DNA from: Verrucomicrobiota bacterium
Lineage (GTDB): Bacteria; Verrucomicrobiota; Verrucomicrobiia; Chthoniobacterales; SZAS-18
NCBI GenBank assembly: GCA_018240025.1
Contig: JAFEGM010000066.1
Span: forward strand, 1 to 64,000
Direction of reading: 5' to 3'
DNA: 64,000 bases
The position numbers and the translations under genes were made by a program. Below are positions 45,113-54,518 of this stretch, in pieces. Positions within the stretch are counted from its first letter, which is position 1. Each line of letters starts with the position of its first letter. The notes under the pieces are model-generated. The model saw nothing but the letters and a program-made list of their open reading frames with translations, was not told the origin of the DNA and made no database searches.

Positions 45113-46906
45113 TCAATCGGTGAAGTTGGCCCACGGACTGGTGCTGGCGATGCTGCCGGCGGCGGTTACGCTCGGCCCGACTTGGCAGGGCGCATCGGTC
45201 TGGATCCGCGTGGTGAAGCCGCGCACGTGGTTGCGCACCACGAGCGCCTGGGCGGTGTTCGAGCCGCTGCTGGCGAGGATGCCCGTGCCGCCGTTCCCCG
45301 CGAGGTGATTGCCCTCGATCTGATTGCGCGTGCCGGTGGCCTGAACGCCCGTGCCGCCGCCGCCGACGTTGACGGTGCAGCCGCTGATCGCGTGGTTGGA
45401 GTTAACCGAGATGCCGACCCCGGCCGTCAGGCTGATCGAGACACCCTCGGTGCGCCCGACCTGCGAGGTCGAGGCCCCGAAGGCGGATCCACCCGTGCTC
45501 GTGATCGAGGTCGCCGAGCAATTCCGCAGCAGACGATACTGCGCGTAGCCGGTGGTGGATCCGCCGGAGCTCGAGGTGATGCCCAAGACCCGGCAGTCGG
45601 CGACGACTTCGCCGGACGAGATGCCGGTGCCGGAGCCGGTGCCGATGTTCATCGTGGCCACCGTGCAGCCCGTCACACTGGACCCCACGATGCCCGCGGC
45701 GCCGCCGCTGCCAGTGTTGACCGTATTCACGCTGCAGCCGCTGACCGCCGTACCGAAGATTCCGGTGGCCGAGCCGGCGCTGAGGTGACCGACGAACGAA
45801 ACCGTGCAGCTCACGACGGAGTTAGCCGAGATCCCGACCGCACTGCCCTGGCTGTTGGCTCCGCCCACGCTGTTGACCGAGCAGTCGGAAACCGCGGCGC
45901 CGAGAATGCCCGTGGGCGTGCCGCGCCCGTTCACGCCAATGAGCAGCGCGCGGCTCCCCTGCACCGTTCCGCCGCTGAGTCCCACGCAGCCGCCGGAGCC
46001 GTTGTTGACTTCGACGCCGTTCACGAGGCACTGCGCGATGCTGCCGAAGGCGGAGATGCCGATCGCGCTACCCGAGGCCGATTGCACGTTGGCGACCTCG
46101 CAACCCGTCACGTCGCTGGCATTGATGCCGGTCACCGCTGCCCCACCGGTGCCGGTCAAGCCATTGACCACGCAGCGGCTGACCAGTCCGGCGGCCGAAA
46201 TCCCAAAGGTGTTTGCGGCGCCGGCGCACCCGAGGTTGTTGACCTCGCAGCCGCTGACCAACCGCGCCACGATGCCGGAAGTTCCGCCTGGGCTCGACAG
46301 GCCGGAGACGAGACATCGCTCGACCGTGCCACGATTGGTCCCGAGCACGATGCCCACGCCGTTGGTCGAACCAGCCACCGTGCAATCGCGTACCAGCACG
46401 CCTTCCCCGCTGTTGCCGCTCCCGCCGATCGCCACGCCGCCGCCCGGACATGAGATGACGAGATCGGCGAAGAGGCTGTTGGTCAGGCTGCCCGAGACCT
46501 GCACGCCGGCGGCGTCGGTGAATCCGCGGATGATACCGTTGGTCACCTTGAGCTGCGCCCGCGTGGCGCGGATCTCGATTCCCGAGGTGGCTCCGCTGAC
46601 GCCAACCAACGCGTGCCCTCCGAGGTCGAGCGACACTCCATCGGCCACGATGGCGACCGCGGCCCGCCCCGCCGGCGCGTCGATGTTGCCGATGAGATAG
46701 TAGGAGCCCGGCTGCGAGATGACGTATTGGGCACTCGCATCCCCACCCAACGACTGCACCGCGAAGCGCGGCTCGACCTCAGCCAGGGATTTCATCGAGG
46801 GTGCCGGCGCGCCCGGCGGCGTCAGGGAGCCTTGCGCGGAGAGAAGAGCGGGCAGGCAGCAGGCGGCAGCCAGCGCCATGGAGGAACGCAAAAACAAGGG
46901 AAGCAT
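45113..46906 (-). CDS. Secreted right-handed beta-helix repeat protein
   Basis: The 597-residue protein has a signal peptide (MLPLFLRSSMALAAACCLPAL) and a capped entry 'PGSYYLIGNIDAPAG'. A long series of short coils with alternating 'GI..A..V..C.V' steps follows (for example 'SGCSVNTVNTGSGGAAGIVG', 'TGCTVATMNIGTGSGTGI'). The pattern fits a parallel beta-helix, as in pectate-lyase-like and adhesin proteins. No catalytic residues are recognisable. It ends 'PWANFTD'. It diverges from a Kelch-type gene. The frame extends upstream but overlaps that gene's leader, so the ATG at 46906 is chosen. Confidence 0.8.
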   Translation of the reverse strand: MLPLFLRSSMALAAACCLPALLSAQGSLTPPGAPAPSMKSLAEVEPRFAVQSLGGDASAQYVISQPGSYYLIGNIDAPAGRAAVAIVADGVSLDLGGHALVGVSGATSGIEIRATRAQLKVTNGIIRGFTDAAGVQVSGSLTNSLFADLVISCPGGGVAIGGSGNSGEGVLVRDCTVAGSTNGVGIVLGTNRGTVERCLVSGLSSPGGTSGIVARLVSGCEVNNLGCAGAANTFGISAAGLVSRCVVNGLTGTGGAAVTGINASDVTGCEVANVQSASGSAIGISAFGSIAQCLVNGVEVNNGSGGCVGLSGGTVQGSRALLIGVNGRGTPTGILGAAVSDCSVNSVGGANSQGSAVGISANSVVSCTVSFVGHLSAGSATGIFGTAVSGCSVNTVNTGSGGAAGIVGSSVTGCTVATMNIGTGSGTGISSGEVVADCRVLGITSSSGGSTTGYAQYRLLRNCSATSITSTGGSAFGASTSQVGRTEGVSISLTAGVGISVNSNHAISGCTVNVGGGGTGVQATGTRNQIEGNHLAGNGGTGILASSGSNTAQALVVRNHVRGFTTRIQTDAPCQVGPSVTAAGSIASTSPWANFTD

Positions 46907-47024
46907 GCCGGTGCTACGCCATCGCTCGGGCGGAGATTCATCGGGAACGCCGTGGGGCCCGCTCGAGGAACGGGGGACGATTCGCCGAATCTCCCACCGG
47001 GGGGTCTGCGTAGCTCTCGGGAAC

Positions 47025-48800
47025 ATGAGAATCCCCCGCACCGCCCGCCGCCTCCTCGCCTCTGCCGCCAGTCTGGCGGTGACCATCGCCGCTTTCGGAC
47101 AGGTCCCCCAATTGCTCAACTACCAGGGCCGGGTCGCCGTCTTCGGCGCGAACTTCCAGGGCTCCGGTCAGTTCCGCTTCGCCCTGGTCGATGCAGCCGG
47201 CGCCACGACGTACTGGAGCAATGACGGCACGTCCGTCGGCGGTGCCGCGCCGAGCGCCGCGGTCTCGCTCCCCGTGTCCAACGGTCTCTACACGGTGCTG
47301 CTGGGGGACGCCGCGCTGCCCAACATGACCGCGATTCCGAATGCGGTCTTCGATCACTCGGATGTGCGGCTGCGGGTCTGGTTCGACGACGGAACCAATG
47401 GCCAGCAGCAGCTCTTTCCGGACCAACGCATCGCGGCAGTGGGCTACGCGATCATCGCGGCCAACGTGCCCGATGGCGCCATCACGGCGGCCAAACTTGC
47501 GCCCGGCGCGGTCACCGCGGGCAGCATCGCGCCCGGAGCGATCTCCTCCACGCAGCTCGCGCCCGGCGCCGCCGCGGCCAATCTCGCGGCCAGCGGGCAA
47601 TCGGGCGTCGCCAGCGGCGGCACCGTCCTCGGCACGTCAGCCAACAGCGCGGAGCTGCAGGCCGCAGGCTACGTCAATCTCGGTCCGGTCACGCTCCCAG
47701 ACCAATGGCTGAATCGTTCCACGACGGGCGTCCCCAGCGCGCGCTATCGGCACACCGCGGTCTGGACGGGGTCCGAGATGATCGTCTGGGGCGGCATTCT
47801 CAGCGGCACCGGCTTGAATCCGACCTACCTGAACGATGGCGGCCGCTATTCTCCTGCGACCGACAGTTGGACCTCTCTCTCGACGACCAATGCGCCCGCC
47901 GTGCGCGGGATGCATAGCGCCGTGTGGAGCGGCAGCGAAATGATCGTCTGGGGCGGCATCAGCACGGGCGGCACGCTCCTCGGCACGGGCGGGCGCTACA
48001 ATCCGACCAGCAACACCTGGACCTCGGTCAACACCGTGGGCGCGCCTTCCGCGCGCCGCTTCCATGGGGTGGTCTGGACGGGCAGCGAAATGCTCGTCTG
48101 GGGCGGCGCAGGCTCCAGCAGCATCCTTGGCGACGGCGCCCGCTACAACCCCGGCACGAATACCTGGGCCGCGTTACCGGGCACCGGCGCACCGGCCGCG
48201 CGGGTCTATCACACCACGGTCTGGACCGGCACGGAGATGATCGTCTGGGGCGGATCGACCACCGGTGCGGTGGCCGACGGCGTGGCCAGCGGCGCGCGCT
48301 ACCATCGCGGCAACAACGCCTGGACGCCGACGCAGGCGTTTTTCACGCCCACGCCGCGACTGCTGCACAGCGCGGTCTGGACAGGCACCGAGATGATCGT
48401 CTGGGGCGGGGTGACGAACACCGGGCAGAACACCGCGGATGGCGCCCGCTACAACGCCGCGAGCAACGGCTGGACCGCCCTGCCGAACACGCTGGCGCCG
48501 AGCAAGCGCGATTCGTGCATCGCGTTCTGGACTGGCTCGGCCATGGTCATCTGGGGCGGGTTGGGCGGCGGCGGCGTCCCGCCCACCGACGGCGCGCAGT
48601 ATCAGCCTTCGACCAATACGTGGCTGCCGATGACGGCCGCGACGCCGACCTCGCGGGGCTATCATTCGCTCGTCTGGACAGGCGCCCAGGCGCTGATCTT
48701 CGGCGGCACCGCGGAACCGACCTCGAACACGCCGACGGCCTTCTTCGACATCTGGTCGTACCAGCCGTCGCGAACGATGTACCTCTATTCCCGGCCCTGA
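47025..48800 (+). CDS. Secreted Kelch-type beta-propeller protein, intact copy
   Basis: The 591-residue protein has a signal peptide. The N-terminal domain of about 200 residues includes 'QVPQLLNYQGRVAVFG', 'FRFALVDAAGATTYWSNDG' and Ala-rich repeats 'DGAITAAKLAPGAVTAG'. Six to seven Kelch-like blades each contain 'HTAVWTGSEMIVWGG' and 'GARYNP..NTW'. Such propellers are usually surface-binding domains or galactose-oxidase-like scaffolds. No copper-ligand Tyr-Cys site is evident. A close, inverted and frameshifted paralogue lies at 50095-51844. Confidence 0.85.
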   Translation: MRIPRTARRLLASAASLAVTIAAFGQVPQLLNYQGRVAVFGANFQGSGQFRFALVDAAGATTYWSNDGTSVGGAAPSAAVSLPVSNGLYTVLLGDAALPNMTAIPNAVFDHSDVRLRVWFDDGTNGQQQLFPDQRIAAVGYAIIAANVPDGAITAAKLAPGAVTAGSIAPGAISSTQLAPGAAAANLAASGQSGVASGGTVLGTSANSAELQAAGYVNLGPVTLPDQWLNRSTTGVPSARYRHTAVWTGSEMIVWGGILSGTGLNPTYLNDGGRYSPATDSWTSLSTTNAPAVRGMHSAVWSGSEMIVWGGISTGGTLLGTGGRYNPTSNTWTSVNTVGAPSARRFHGVVWTGSEMLVWGGAGSSSILGDGARYNPGTNTWAALPGTGAPAARVYHTTVWTGTEMIVWGGSTTGAVADGVASGARYHRGNNAWTPTQAFFTPTPRLLHSAVWTGTEMIVWGGVTNTGQNTADGARYNAASNGWTALPNTLAPSKRDSCIAFWTGSAMVIWGGLGGGGVPPTDGAQYQPSTNTWLPMTAATPTSRGYHSLVWTGAQALIFGGTAEPTSNTPTAFFDIWSYQPSRTMYLYSRP

Positions 48801-49122
48801 AGACGGCGGGCAATCGACGCCCGACTGGCCAGCGCGTGCGGCAGCCGCGTCGCGCCGAGGGAACCGCTGCCGTCCGAGGAACTCACCCGCGAGCCCGGCG
48901 ACTTTCGGGCCTTGGCGCCCCCCGCGATGCGCGGCCTTTGAGATGCGCCCAGCCGCGGCGCTTCCGAGCGTCCAACGGACGCGCCTGTGGGCCATCGCCG
49001 CCTGCTCCTCTGGTGGCGCCTGGATCTCCTCCGAGGTCCACCCTCTTCCCCACACCCCTGGCTCCAGATCAACGCCTATCGCCTATCGCCTATCGCCTAT
49101 CGCCTATCGCCTACGCCGAGCC
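48801..49122. other. Non-coding gap with heptamer repeat
   Basis: This 322-bp stretch lies between the convergent Kelch gene and the 319-residue secreted protein gene. Apart from the CGCCTAT array at 49073-49114 and a short GGGC/GCCC hairpin near its left end I see nothing. No frame here looks protein-coding. Confidence 0.5.
49073..49114. repeat. 7-bp tandem repeat, CGCCTAT, six units
   Basis: Five perfect CGCCTAT units (49073-49107) are followed by CGCCTAC. The array ends eight bases before the stop codon end of the minus-strand secreted protein gene at 49123. Confidence 0.9.
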
Positions 49123-50082
49123 TCAGCGAGGCTGATCGAGCCCCGTCGGCCCGGGCGAAGTCGGCGTCTTCACGATTTCAACGCGGTAGAACCGGCGACC
49201 CTCGGTCGCGTTTTGGTCGATGATCGTCCGCGTGTCACCCACGTCGGGCAGCTGCGTGAATCCGGTCAGGTCGGCCCACGTGGAGCCGGACGCGAGCGAG
49301 GTGGTGTACTGAACGCGGTAACTCCGGCCGACCACCAGAGGGCGGAACGAGATCTGGCGCTGGGCAGGCTGACCAGCCACAGCAGCCGCGGTCACGACAA
49401 AGCGAGCATTGGCACTCCCGGCCGGCGCCGTGGGGTCGAGCCCGGCCTGGAACTTGAAGGCGTTGTTCTGTCCGGTGCCGTTGACGTCGACGGTGGGCGA
49501 CGCGTTCGGGTTGTTCAGGCCAAAGTACTGCACCTGCCACGCGTCGTCGAGGCCATCCCCAGCATAGCCGCCGAAGTTGTCGTTGTGCGTATTCACGATG
49601 GTCAGCGGGAGAGTGGCGAAAAGGTCGTCGAACTGGCCCTGCACGACGCCGGTCGAGTCGAGATAGACCTGCCCCGCCGTCGCGATCCCTGCCGCGGTGA
49701 TCGAGGCGATCGGACCACCGAGCACGCTCCAGAGCACGCTGCCGGACGGAAGCGCATCGGTCGTGCCGTCGTCGTAGACGAATTTGGCGAACAGATTCGC
49801 CTGAGTTCCTTCGCCGACGAACGTGCGATCGCTTTCGAGCGCCAGACCCACCCGTTCGAACAGCTGCCCGATGAAGCCTTGGCGTGCGGCAACACCACCA
49901 GGGCTGCTCGAGACCCCGGCGATCCCGCCAGCCGAGGCGACATTGCGATAAGCCGCGCTGGACGAATGGCCGCCGAGCGCGCTGACGGCCTCGGGCGCAT
50001 TGAGATAGTCGGCACTCGCCCCGGCTCGCAGGTCGAGGGAGAGGCCCAGCAGGAGGGTGCAGGAGGAGAGAAGCGATTTCAT
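49123..50082 (-). CDS. Hypothetical secreted protein with verrucomicrobial-type C-terminus
   Basis: The 319-residue exported protein has a signal peptide (MKSLLSSCTLLLGLSLDLRAG). A bacterial Ig-like region includes 'NLFAKFVYDDGTTDALPSGS'. The Asp/Asn-rich linker 'GDGLDDAWQVQYFGLNN' is typical of a calcium-type repeat before a terminal beta domain. That domain has 'YRVQYTTSLASGSTWADL' and ends 'RRFYRVEIV'. This C-terminal domain recurs in Verrucomicrobiota exported proteins. The gene starts 12 bp after the frameshifted Kelch gene on the same strand, so the two were probably one operon. Confidence 0.75.
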   Translation of the reverse strand: MKSLLSSCTLLLGLSLDLRAGASADYLNAPEAVSALGGHSSSAAYRNVASAGGIAGVSSSPGGVAARQGFIGQLFERVGLALESDRTFVGEGTQANLFAKFVYDDGTTDALPSGSVLWSVLGGPIASITAAGIATAGQVYLDSTGVVQGQFDDLFATLPLTIVNTHNDNFGGYAGDGLDDAWQVQYFGLNNPNASPTVDVNGTGQNNAFKFQAGLDPTAPAGSANARFVVTAAAVAGQPAQRQISFRPLVVGRSYRVQYTTSLASGSTWADLTGFTQLPDVGDTRTIIDQNATEGRRFYRVEIVKTPTSPGPTGLDQPR

Positions 50083-50094
50083 ATCGGGTAGCGC

Positions 50095-51844
50095 TCAGGG
50101 CCGGGCGTAGAGATGGAGAAAGCGGGCCGGGGTGTACGCCCAGGTCTCGTTGGAGGAGATCGGTCCGAGGGCGAGATCAGCTCCGCCGAAATAGATCCCC
50201 TGGGTGCCGGTCCAGACGAATGAGCCGTGCAAACGCGGGGTGGGAGCGTTGAGCAGCGCGATCGGCTGCCAGTTGTTGCGCTCGGGCGAGTAGGCGCCGC
50301 CCTCGTTCGGACTATTGCCCCAGACCACGAAGAGCGTCCCGGTCCAAAGGGTCGCAGGCTCGGACCGGCCGAGCGGGGGAGTGCCCTGCATGGTGGTCCA
50401 AGCGTTCCCCGCCGGGTCGTAGCGAGCGCCGTCGTTGAGCGTCACGACGATCCCGGGAGAACCGCCAGGTACCGCGCCACCCCAGATGATCATCTCGCTC
50501 CCGGTCCAGCAGCACGCGTGAGAGGCTCGGCCGGCCGGGCCGGGGGCCGTCAGGCTCCAGGCATTGTTCGCCCGGTGGTAGCGGGCGCCCGAATTGAGCG
50601 GATTCAGCTGCGAGGCGGAGCTCGAGCCGCCCCAGACGATCATCTCGGTGCCTGTCCAAATCGCGCTGTGCTTGGTCCGCGGCATCGGGTTCCCCGGACT
50701 GATCGCGGGCAGTGTGGTCCAGGAGTTCGTGGCAAAGGCATAGCGCGCGCCATCCTCGACGGCCCCCGCCGCCGCGGTCCCGCCATAGACGATCATCTCG
50801 CTGCCGGTCCAGACCGCGGTGTGCGAACTGCGGGGCGACGGAGCCCCCACGACGAGAGTCGCCCCCCCACGCACCCGTGGCCGGATCGTAGCGCGCACCC
50901 GTGGCGGTCGGAACGTCCCCAGCGGTGAGACCGCCCCAGACGATCATGCGCGTGCCCGTCCAGACCGCGGTGTGAAAGGCCCGGGCAGCGGGCGCCCCGG
51001 CGGCGGGAAGCGCCGTCCACGCATCGGTCGCGGGCGAGTAGCGTCCGCCGTCGGCCAGGTAGGTGTTGGTCGTGCCGCTCGCGATTCCACCCCAGACGAT
51101 CATCTCGGCTCCGGTCCAGACGGCCGACGCACGGTAGCGCGCCGAGGGAGCATTGACGCTCGACCGCAGCGTCCAGGCGTCGTTCACCCGCACCGCACCC
51201 GAGTAGACATAGCCGGCCGCCAGCAGCTCCGCGCTGTTCGCGCTCGCCCCAAGAATGAGGCCCCCGCTGGCCACGCCGGACTGCCCGCTGGCGGCCAGGT
51301 TGGCGGCCGCCGCCCCGGTCGCCAGTTGCGTAGCGGTGATGGCCCCGTTCGCAATGCTGGTCGCAGTCACCGCGCCTGGCGCCAGCTTTGCCGCGGTGAT
51401 GGCTCCGTCGGGCACGTTGCCGGCGACGATCGCATATCCGACCGCGGCGATCCGCTGGTCGGGAGCGAGTTGCTGGATGCCGTTGGCGCCATCGTCGAAC
51501 CAGACGCGCAGCCGGACGTGCGGGTGATCGAACACGCTCGCCGGGATGGCCGTCATGTTGGCCAGCGTGGGGTCGCCCAGCAGCACGGAGTAAAGCCCGT
51601 TGCTCACGCCAAGCGCCACCGCGCTCACGGGCGCGCCACCGCCAGTGGAGGTGCCGTCGTTGCTCCAGAACGTGGTGGTTCCGTTGGCATCGACGAGGGC
51701 GAACCGAAACTGGCCCGAGCCGTGGAAATTGACGCCCTGGACGGCGACCCGGCCCTGATAGGTCAACAATTGGGGAACCTGAGCCGGCAGGGAGGCGAAC
51801 AAGCCGAGCGCGAGTACGAGCGTGAGGGAGGAACGCGAAAGCAT
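50095..51844 (-). pseudogene. Frameshifted Kelch-type beta-propeller paralogue
   Basis: The first part (51844 down to about 50870) reads MLSRSSLTLVLALGLF, 'QVPQLLTYQGRVAVQG' and the Ala-rich repeats, closely matching the gene at 47025-48800. It then leaves frame after 'PATGAWGG'. The rest of the propeller ('GATLVVGAPSPRSSHTAVWTG' continuing to 'FLHLYARP') is in the other frame down to 50095. The switch coincides with a run of seven C on the plus strand (50862-50868), seven G in the message. Six G would restore one open frame. This may be a pseudogene, a phase-variable tract or a sequencing error. Confidence 0.8.
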
Positions 51845-51938
51845 GGGATGCCGGTCGATACGCAAATCGAGAGGCGAAGATTCAACGTCTCGCGGCAGCG
51901 CGGATTGACTCCGCGAGGTCTCACAGGGAGAGGGATTC

Positions 51939-52463
51939 ATGACCTCGCCCGTGCCCTCCGCCGCCTGGGAACAACGCCTCGCCGCGTTGTGGAATGAGCT
52001 CGATACCACGCCGCCGGCGGCCTTCCACGCCCGCATGGATGCGCTGGCTGGCGAGCTCGGCGCGGCGCATCCCGTCGGGCTCTTCGAACGCGGCGGCGCG
52101 CGCGACTCGACTGGCGCCGAGGCCGAGGCGGTGGTGCTGTACCGCGCCGCGCTGGCGGGCGGACTCGACGGCTCGCGGCGGCGCCAGGCCGTCATTCAAC
52201 TGGCCAGCACGCTGCGCAATCTGGGCGAGACGGCCGAAGCCATCGCACTGCTCGAAGCCGAGCTGGCGCGCGGCTCCGATGAACTCGACGGCGCGGTCCG
52301 CGCGTTTCTCGGTCTTGCCCTCACCTCCGCCGGACGAGAGCGCGAGGCGGTGGCCGTGCTGCTGACCGCGCTCTCGGGCTATCTGCCGCGGTATCGGCGC
52401 TCCACCGCCGCCTACGCGCAGGCGCTGCTGGCCGAGAATCCTCCGCCCGCGCGGCCGGGCTGA
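51939..52463 (+). CDS. Small TPR-like helical protein
   Basis: The 174-residue cytoplasmic protein has paired helices of the tetratricopeptide type: 'AEAVVLYRAALAGGLDGSRR', 'IQLASTLRNLGETAEAIALL' and 'AFLGLALTSAGREREAVAVLL', as in the TPR_5 group. It probably serves as a protein-binding module. AGGGAGAGGG precedes the ATG closely. It diverges from the Kelch pseudogene and is followed by two tiny Cys-rich genes. Confidence 0.75.
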   Translation: MTSPVPSAAWEQRLAALWNELDTTPPAAFHARMDALAGELGAAHPVGLFERGGARDSTGAEAEAVVLYRAALAGGLDGSRRRQAVIQLASTLRNLGETAEAIALLEAELARGSDELDGAVRAFLGLALTSAGREREAVAVLLTALSGYLPRYRRSTAAYAQALLAENPPPARPG

Positions 52464-52527
52464 ACTGAGCAGGAACGGCGACCGGGTGAGCCTTGACGAC
52501 ACGAGCCGCGTCCGGTTCCATCCGGCC

Positions 52528-52863
52528 ATGCGCACGCGGCTGACGGCTCTTCTCTTGGCCGCGCTGTTCGTACTGCCGGCGCAGCTGCTGGCCTACGTGC
52601 AGCATTGTCCGCCCGAGGAAGTGACGGAATGCGCCCTGCGCCCCGCCCTCGAATGCACCGACTGCGAGCGCGAAACCTGTCCGCGCGGACCGCAGAGCGG
52701 CGAGCGTGGCTGCGCCGCCTGCGTGATCACGCTGCAGCTTTTCCTGCCGGCGGGAGCCTTTGCGCTGCCCGGCCGCAGCAGCGCGCGCGGCGCTCTCGAT
52801 CTCCGCGACGAAAGCGCCGCCGCCCGGGCCGAGGCGCCGCCGCAGCCGCCGCCGAAGGTCTGA
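52528..52863 (+). CDS. Small Cys-rich secreted protein (111 aa)
   Basis: A signal peptide (MRTRLTALLLAALFVLPAQLLA) is followed by seven cysteines ('HCPPEEVTECALRPALECTDC' region split, 'RETCPRG', 'RGCAACV'). A hydrophobic stretch and a Pro/Ala-rich tail follow. There is no recognised family. It precedes another Cys-rich peptide gene by 86 bp. The frame is open to 52486, but the signal peptide sets the ATG at 52528. Confidence 0.6.
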   Translation: MRTRLTALLLAALFVLPAQLLAYVQHCPPEEVTECALRPALECTDCERETCPRGPQSGERGCAACVITLQLFLPAGAFALPGRSSARGALDLRDESAAARAEAPPQPPPKV

Positions 52864-52949
52864 CCTTCTCCACGCCGGCCCGAGGGCCTGCTTCCGTACG
52901 AAGCCGGCTGCCCGGGATGTTTCCCGCCTTGGAATTCAGATCTTCTCTC

Positions 52950-53141
52950 ATGATCACGTACTTCCTGCTGGCCGCCACGACCCTGCTGTTCGCTTCGTCC
53001 GAGACGAAGAGCGCCGTGGAGTCCGCCTGCGCCGCCTGTCCTGCCACCGTCGCCTGCGACGCCGCCGACTGCTGCGAGCAGCCGTGCTGCGACGCCGACT
53101 GCGACGAGGCCGACTGCGCGCCGGGCGATTGCGCCAAGTAA
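52950..53141 (+). CDS. Small Cys/Asp-rich secreted peptide (63 aa)
   Basis: A signal peptide (MITYFLLAATTLLFASS) leads to a mature part of about 40 residues with eleven cysteines and many acidic residues ('CAACPATVACDAADCC', 'CCDADCDEADCAPGDC'). The spacing resembles metallothionein-like metal traps but matches no family I recognise. An intrinsic terminator follows at 53183-53210. Together with 52528-52863 it parallels the pair at 3575-3988. Confidence 0.65.
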   Translation: MITYFLLAATTLLFASSETKSAVESACAACPATVACDAADCCEQPCCDADCDEADCAPGDCAK

Positions 53142-53182
53142 GCGCCCTGTCGCTTCCACCATCGACTGTTGAACCCCGGAAC

Positions 53183-53210
53183 GCCCGCGAGTCCTCTCGC
53201 GGGCTTTCTC
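53183..53210 (+). terminator. Intrinsic terminator after Cys-rich peptide gene
   Basis: A nine-pair stem GCCCGCGAG/CTCGCGGGC (53183-53191 with 53196-53204) has loop TCCT and is followed by TTTCTCGTT. It sits 42 bp after the 63-residue peptide stop codon. Confidence 0.8.
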
Positions 53211-53254
53211 GTTGTCGGATGACGCCAGCCGCTCTGCGCGGAGAATGCGCGTCC

Positions 53255-54424
53255 ATGTCTTCCGCCGCCGAACTCACCCAGCAGGCCGCCGCCGCCATGC
53301 AGACCGGGCGTCTGGCCGAAGCTGGACCTTTGCTGGTGGAGGCGCTGGCCGCGGCCCGGCGCGAGCACACGGAGCCGCATGCGCAGATTCTCGAAGCGCT
53401 GCGCAATCTGGGCGAATGGCATCGGCTCGGGCAGCAGTGGGACGCGGCCGAAGCCCGGCTGCGCGAGGCCCTGGCCCAAGGTCACGCGCTGGGGGGTCCC
53501 GCGGCCGGGCACGTGCTCAGCCGGCTGGGCACGCTCTATGGGCGGATCGGACGGCTGGACGAGGCGGAGTCCGCGCATCGGGAGGCGGTGGCGCATCTCG
53601 AACGAACGCTCAGCCCGCAGGCGCCGCCGGTGGCCGAGGCGCTGGGACCGCTGGCGCATCTGCTGGCCCACACCGGGCGCGCTGCTGCGGCGGTCGAACC
53701 GGCGCAGCGGGCGGTCGACGTCCTGGCCCACGCAGGGGGCGAGGAGGTCGCCGGACCGCTCGCGAAGGCGCTGACGCGGCTCGCCCAGATCCTGGAGTTG
53801 GCCGGCCGTGCGCCGGAGGCGGAACTGCCGGCGCGACACCGCGTCGCGCTGCTCGACGGCCTGCATCGCGCCAGCGGCAAGGAGCCGGCCGCGCTCTTCC
53901 CGGCGCGGCGCGACTACTACGATCTGCTCGCGCTACTCGGCCACCGGAGTCGCGTGGCGCAAACCCGCTTGCGCGCCCTGACCGAGGGACGCGACCCCGG
54001 CCCCCTGCCCCCGGCTGAGACGGAGACGACACCCGATTTCGACGCCCTCGCCCGCGCCGCCGCCACGCCCGAGGCCGGCCCGGCCGAGCGCGCAGCCATC
54101 GAGCAGGCGGCGATCGCGCTCTCGCATTGGCATTTCCTGGCGGCCGACCGCGAATCCGCGCCGCACGTCGCTCCGCATCCGGCCCTGCCCAACGGGCTGC
54201 CGATGCTGAAGGCCTTCACCGACCTCGACCGCCTGCGACTGTACGCCGCGGATCATCAGATCACGGTCCCGGTGCTGACGCTCGCCACGGCCAGCGCCGC
54301 CCCGTGGCTGGCCCGCCAACTGGCCGCGGGACTGACGCACCTGCATTTCAACGCCGACGACTGTAGCGATGCCTTCTATCTGCCGCTGCGCCAGGCGATC
54401 GCCTTGCTGCCGCCGGCGAACTAG
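53255..54424 (+). CDS. TPR protein with uncharacterised C-terminal domain (389 aa)
   Basis: The first 230 residues form TPR repeats ('HAQILEALRNLGEWHRLGQQ', 'GTLYGRIGRLDEAESAHREA', 'LTRLAQILELAGRAPEAELP'). The last 130 residues ('PNGLPMLKAFTDLDRLRLYA', 'LHFNADDCSDAFYLPLRQA') form a separate alpha/beta domain. That domain resembles the SseB-like N-terminal domain pattern in its 'AFTD.DRL..YA' start. The role is unknown. It lies downstream of the terminator at 53183-53210 and upstream of another unknown gene. Confidence 0.7.
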   Translation: MSSAAELTQQAAAAMQTGRLAEAGPLLVEALAAARREHTEPHAQILEALRNLGEWHRLGQQWDAAEARLREALAQGHALGGPAAGHVLSRLGTLYGRIGRLDEAESAHREAVAHLERTLSPQAPPVAEALGPLAHLLAHTGRAAAAVEPAQRAVDVLAHAGGEEVAGPLAKALTRLAQILELAGRAPEAELPARHRVALLDGLHRASGKEPAALFPARRDYYDLLALLGHRSRVAQTRLRALTEGRDPGPLPPAETETTPDFDALARAAATPEAGPAERAAIEQAAIALSHWHFLAADRESAPHVAPHPALPNGLPMLKAFTDLDRLRLYAADHQITVPVLTLATASAAPWLARQLAAGLTHLHFNADDCSDAFYLPLRQAIALLPPAN

Positions 54425-54518
54425 CCGCGGAAGCGCGCGTCGGTCCGCAGCTCGCGCGCGTCCTCCGGCCGGGCGTCGTCGAGCTGGCATTCTGCCCCCG
54501 GTCGGGCAGGTTGCCGGA

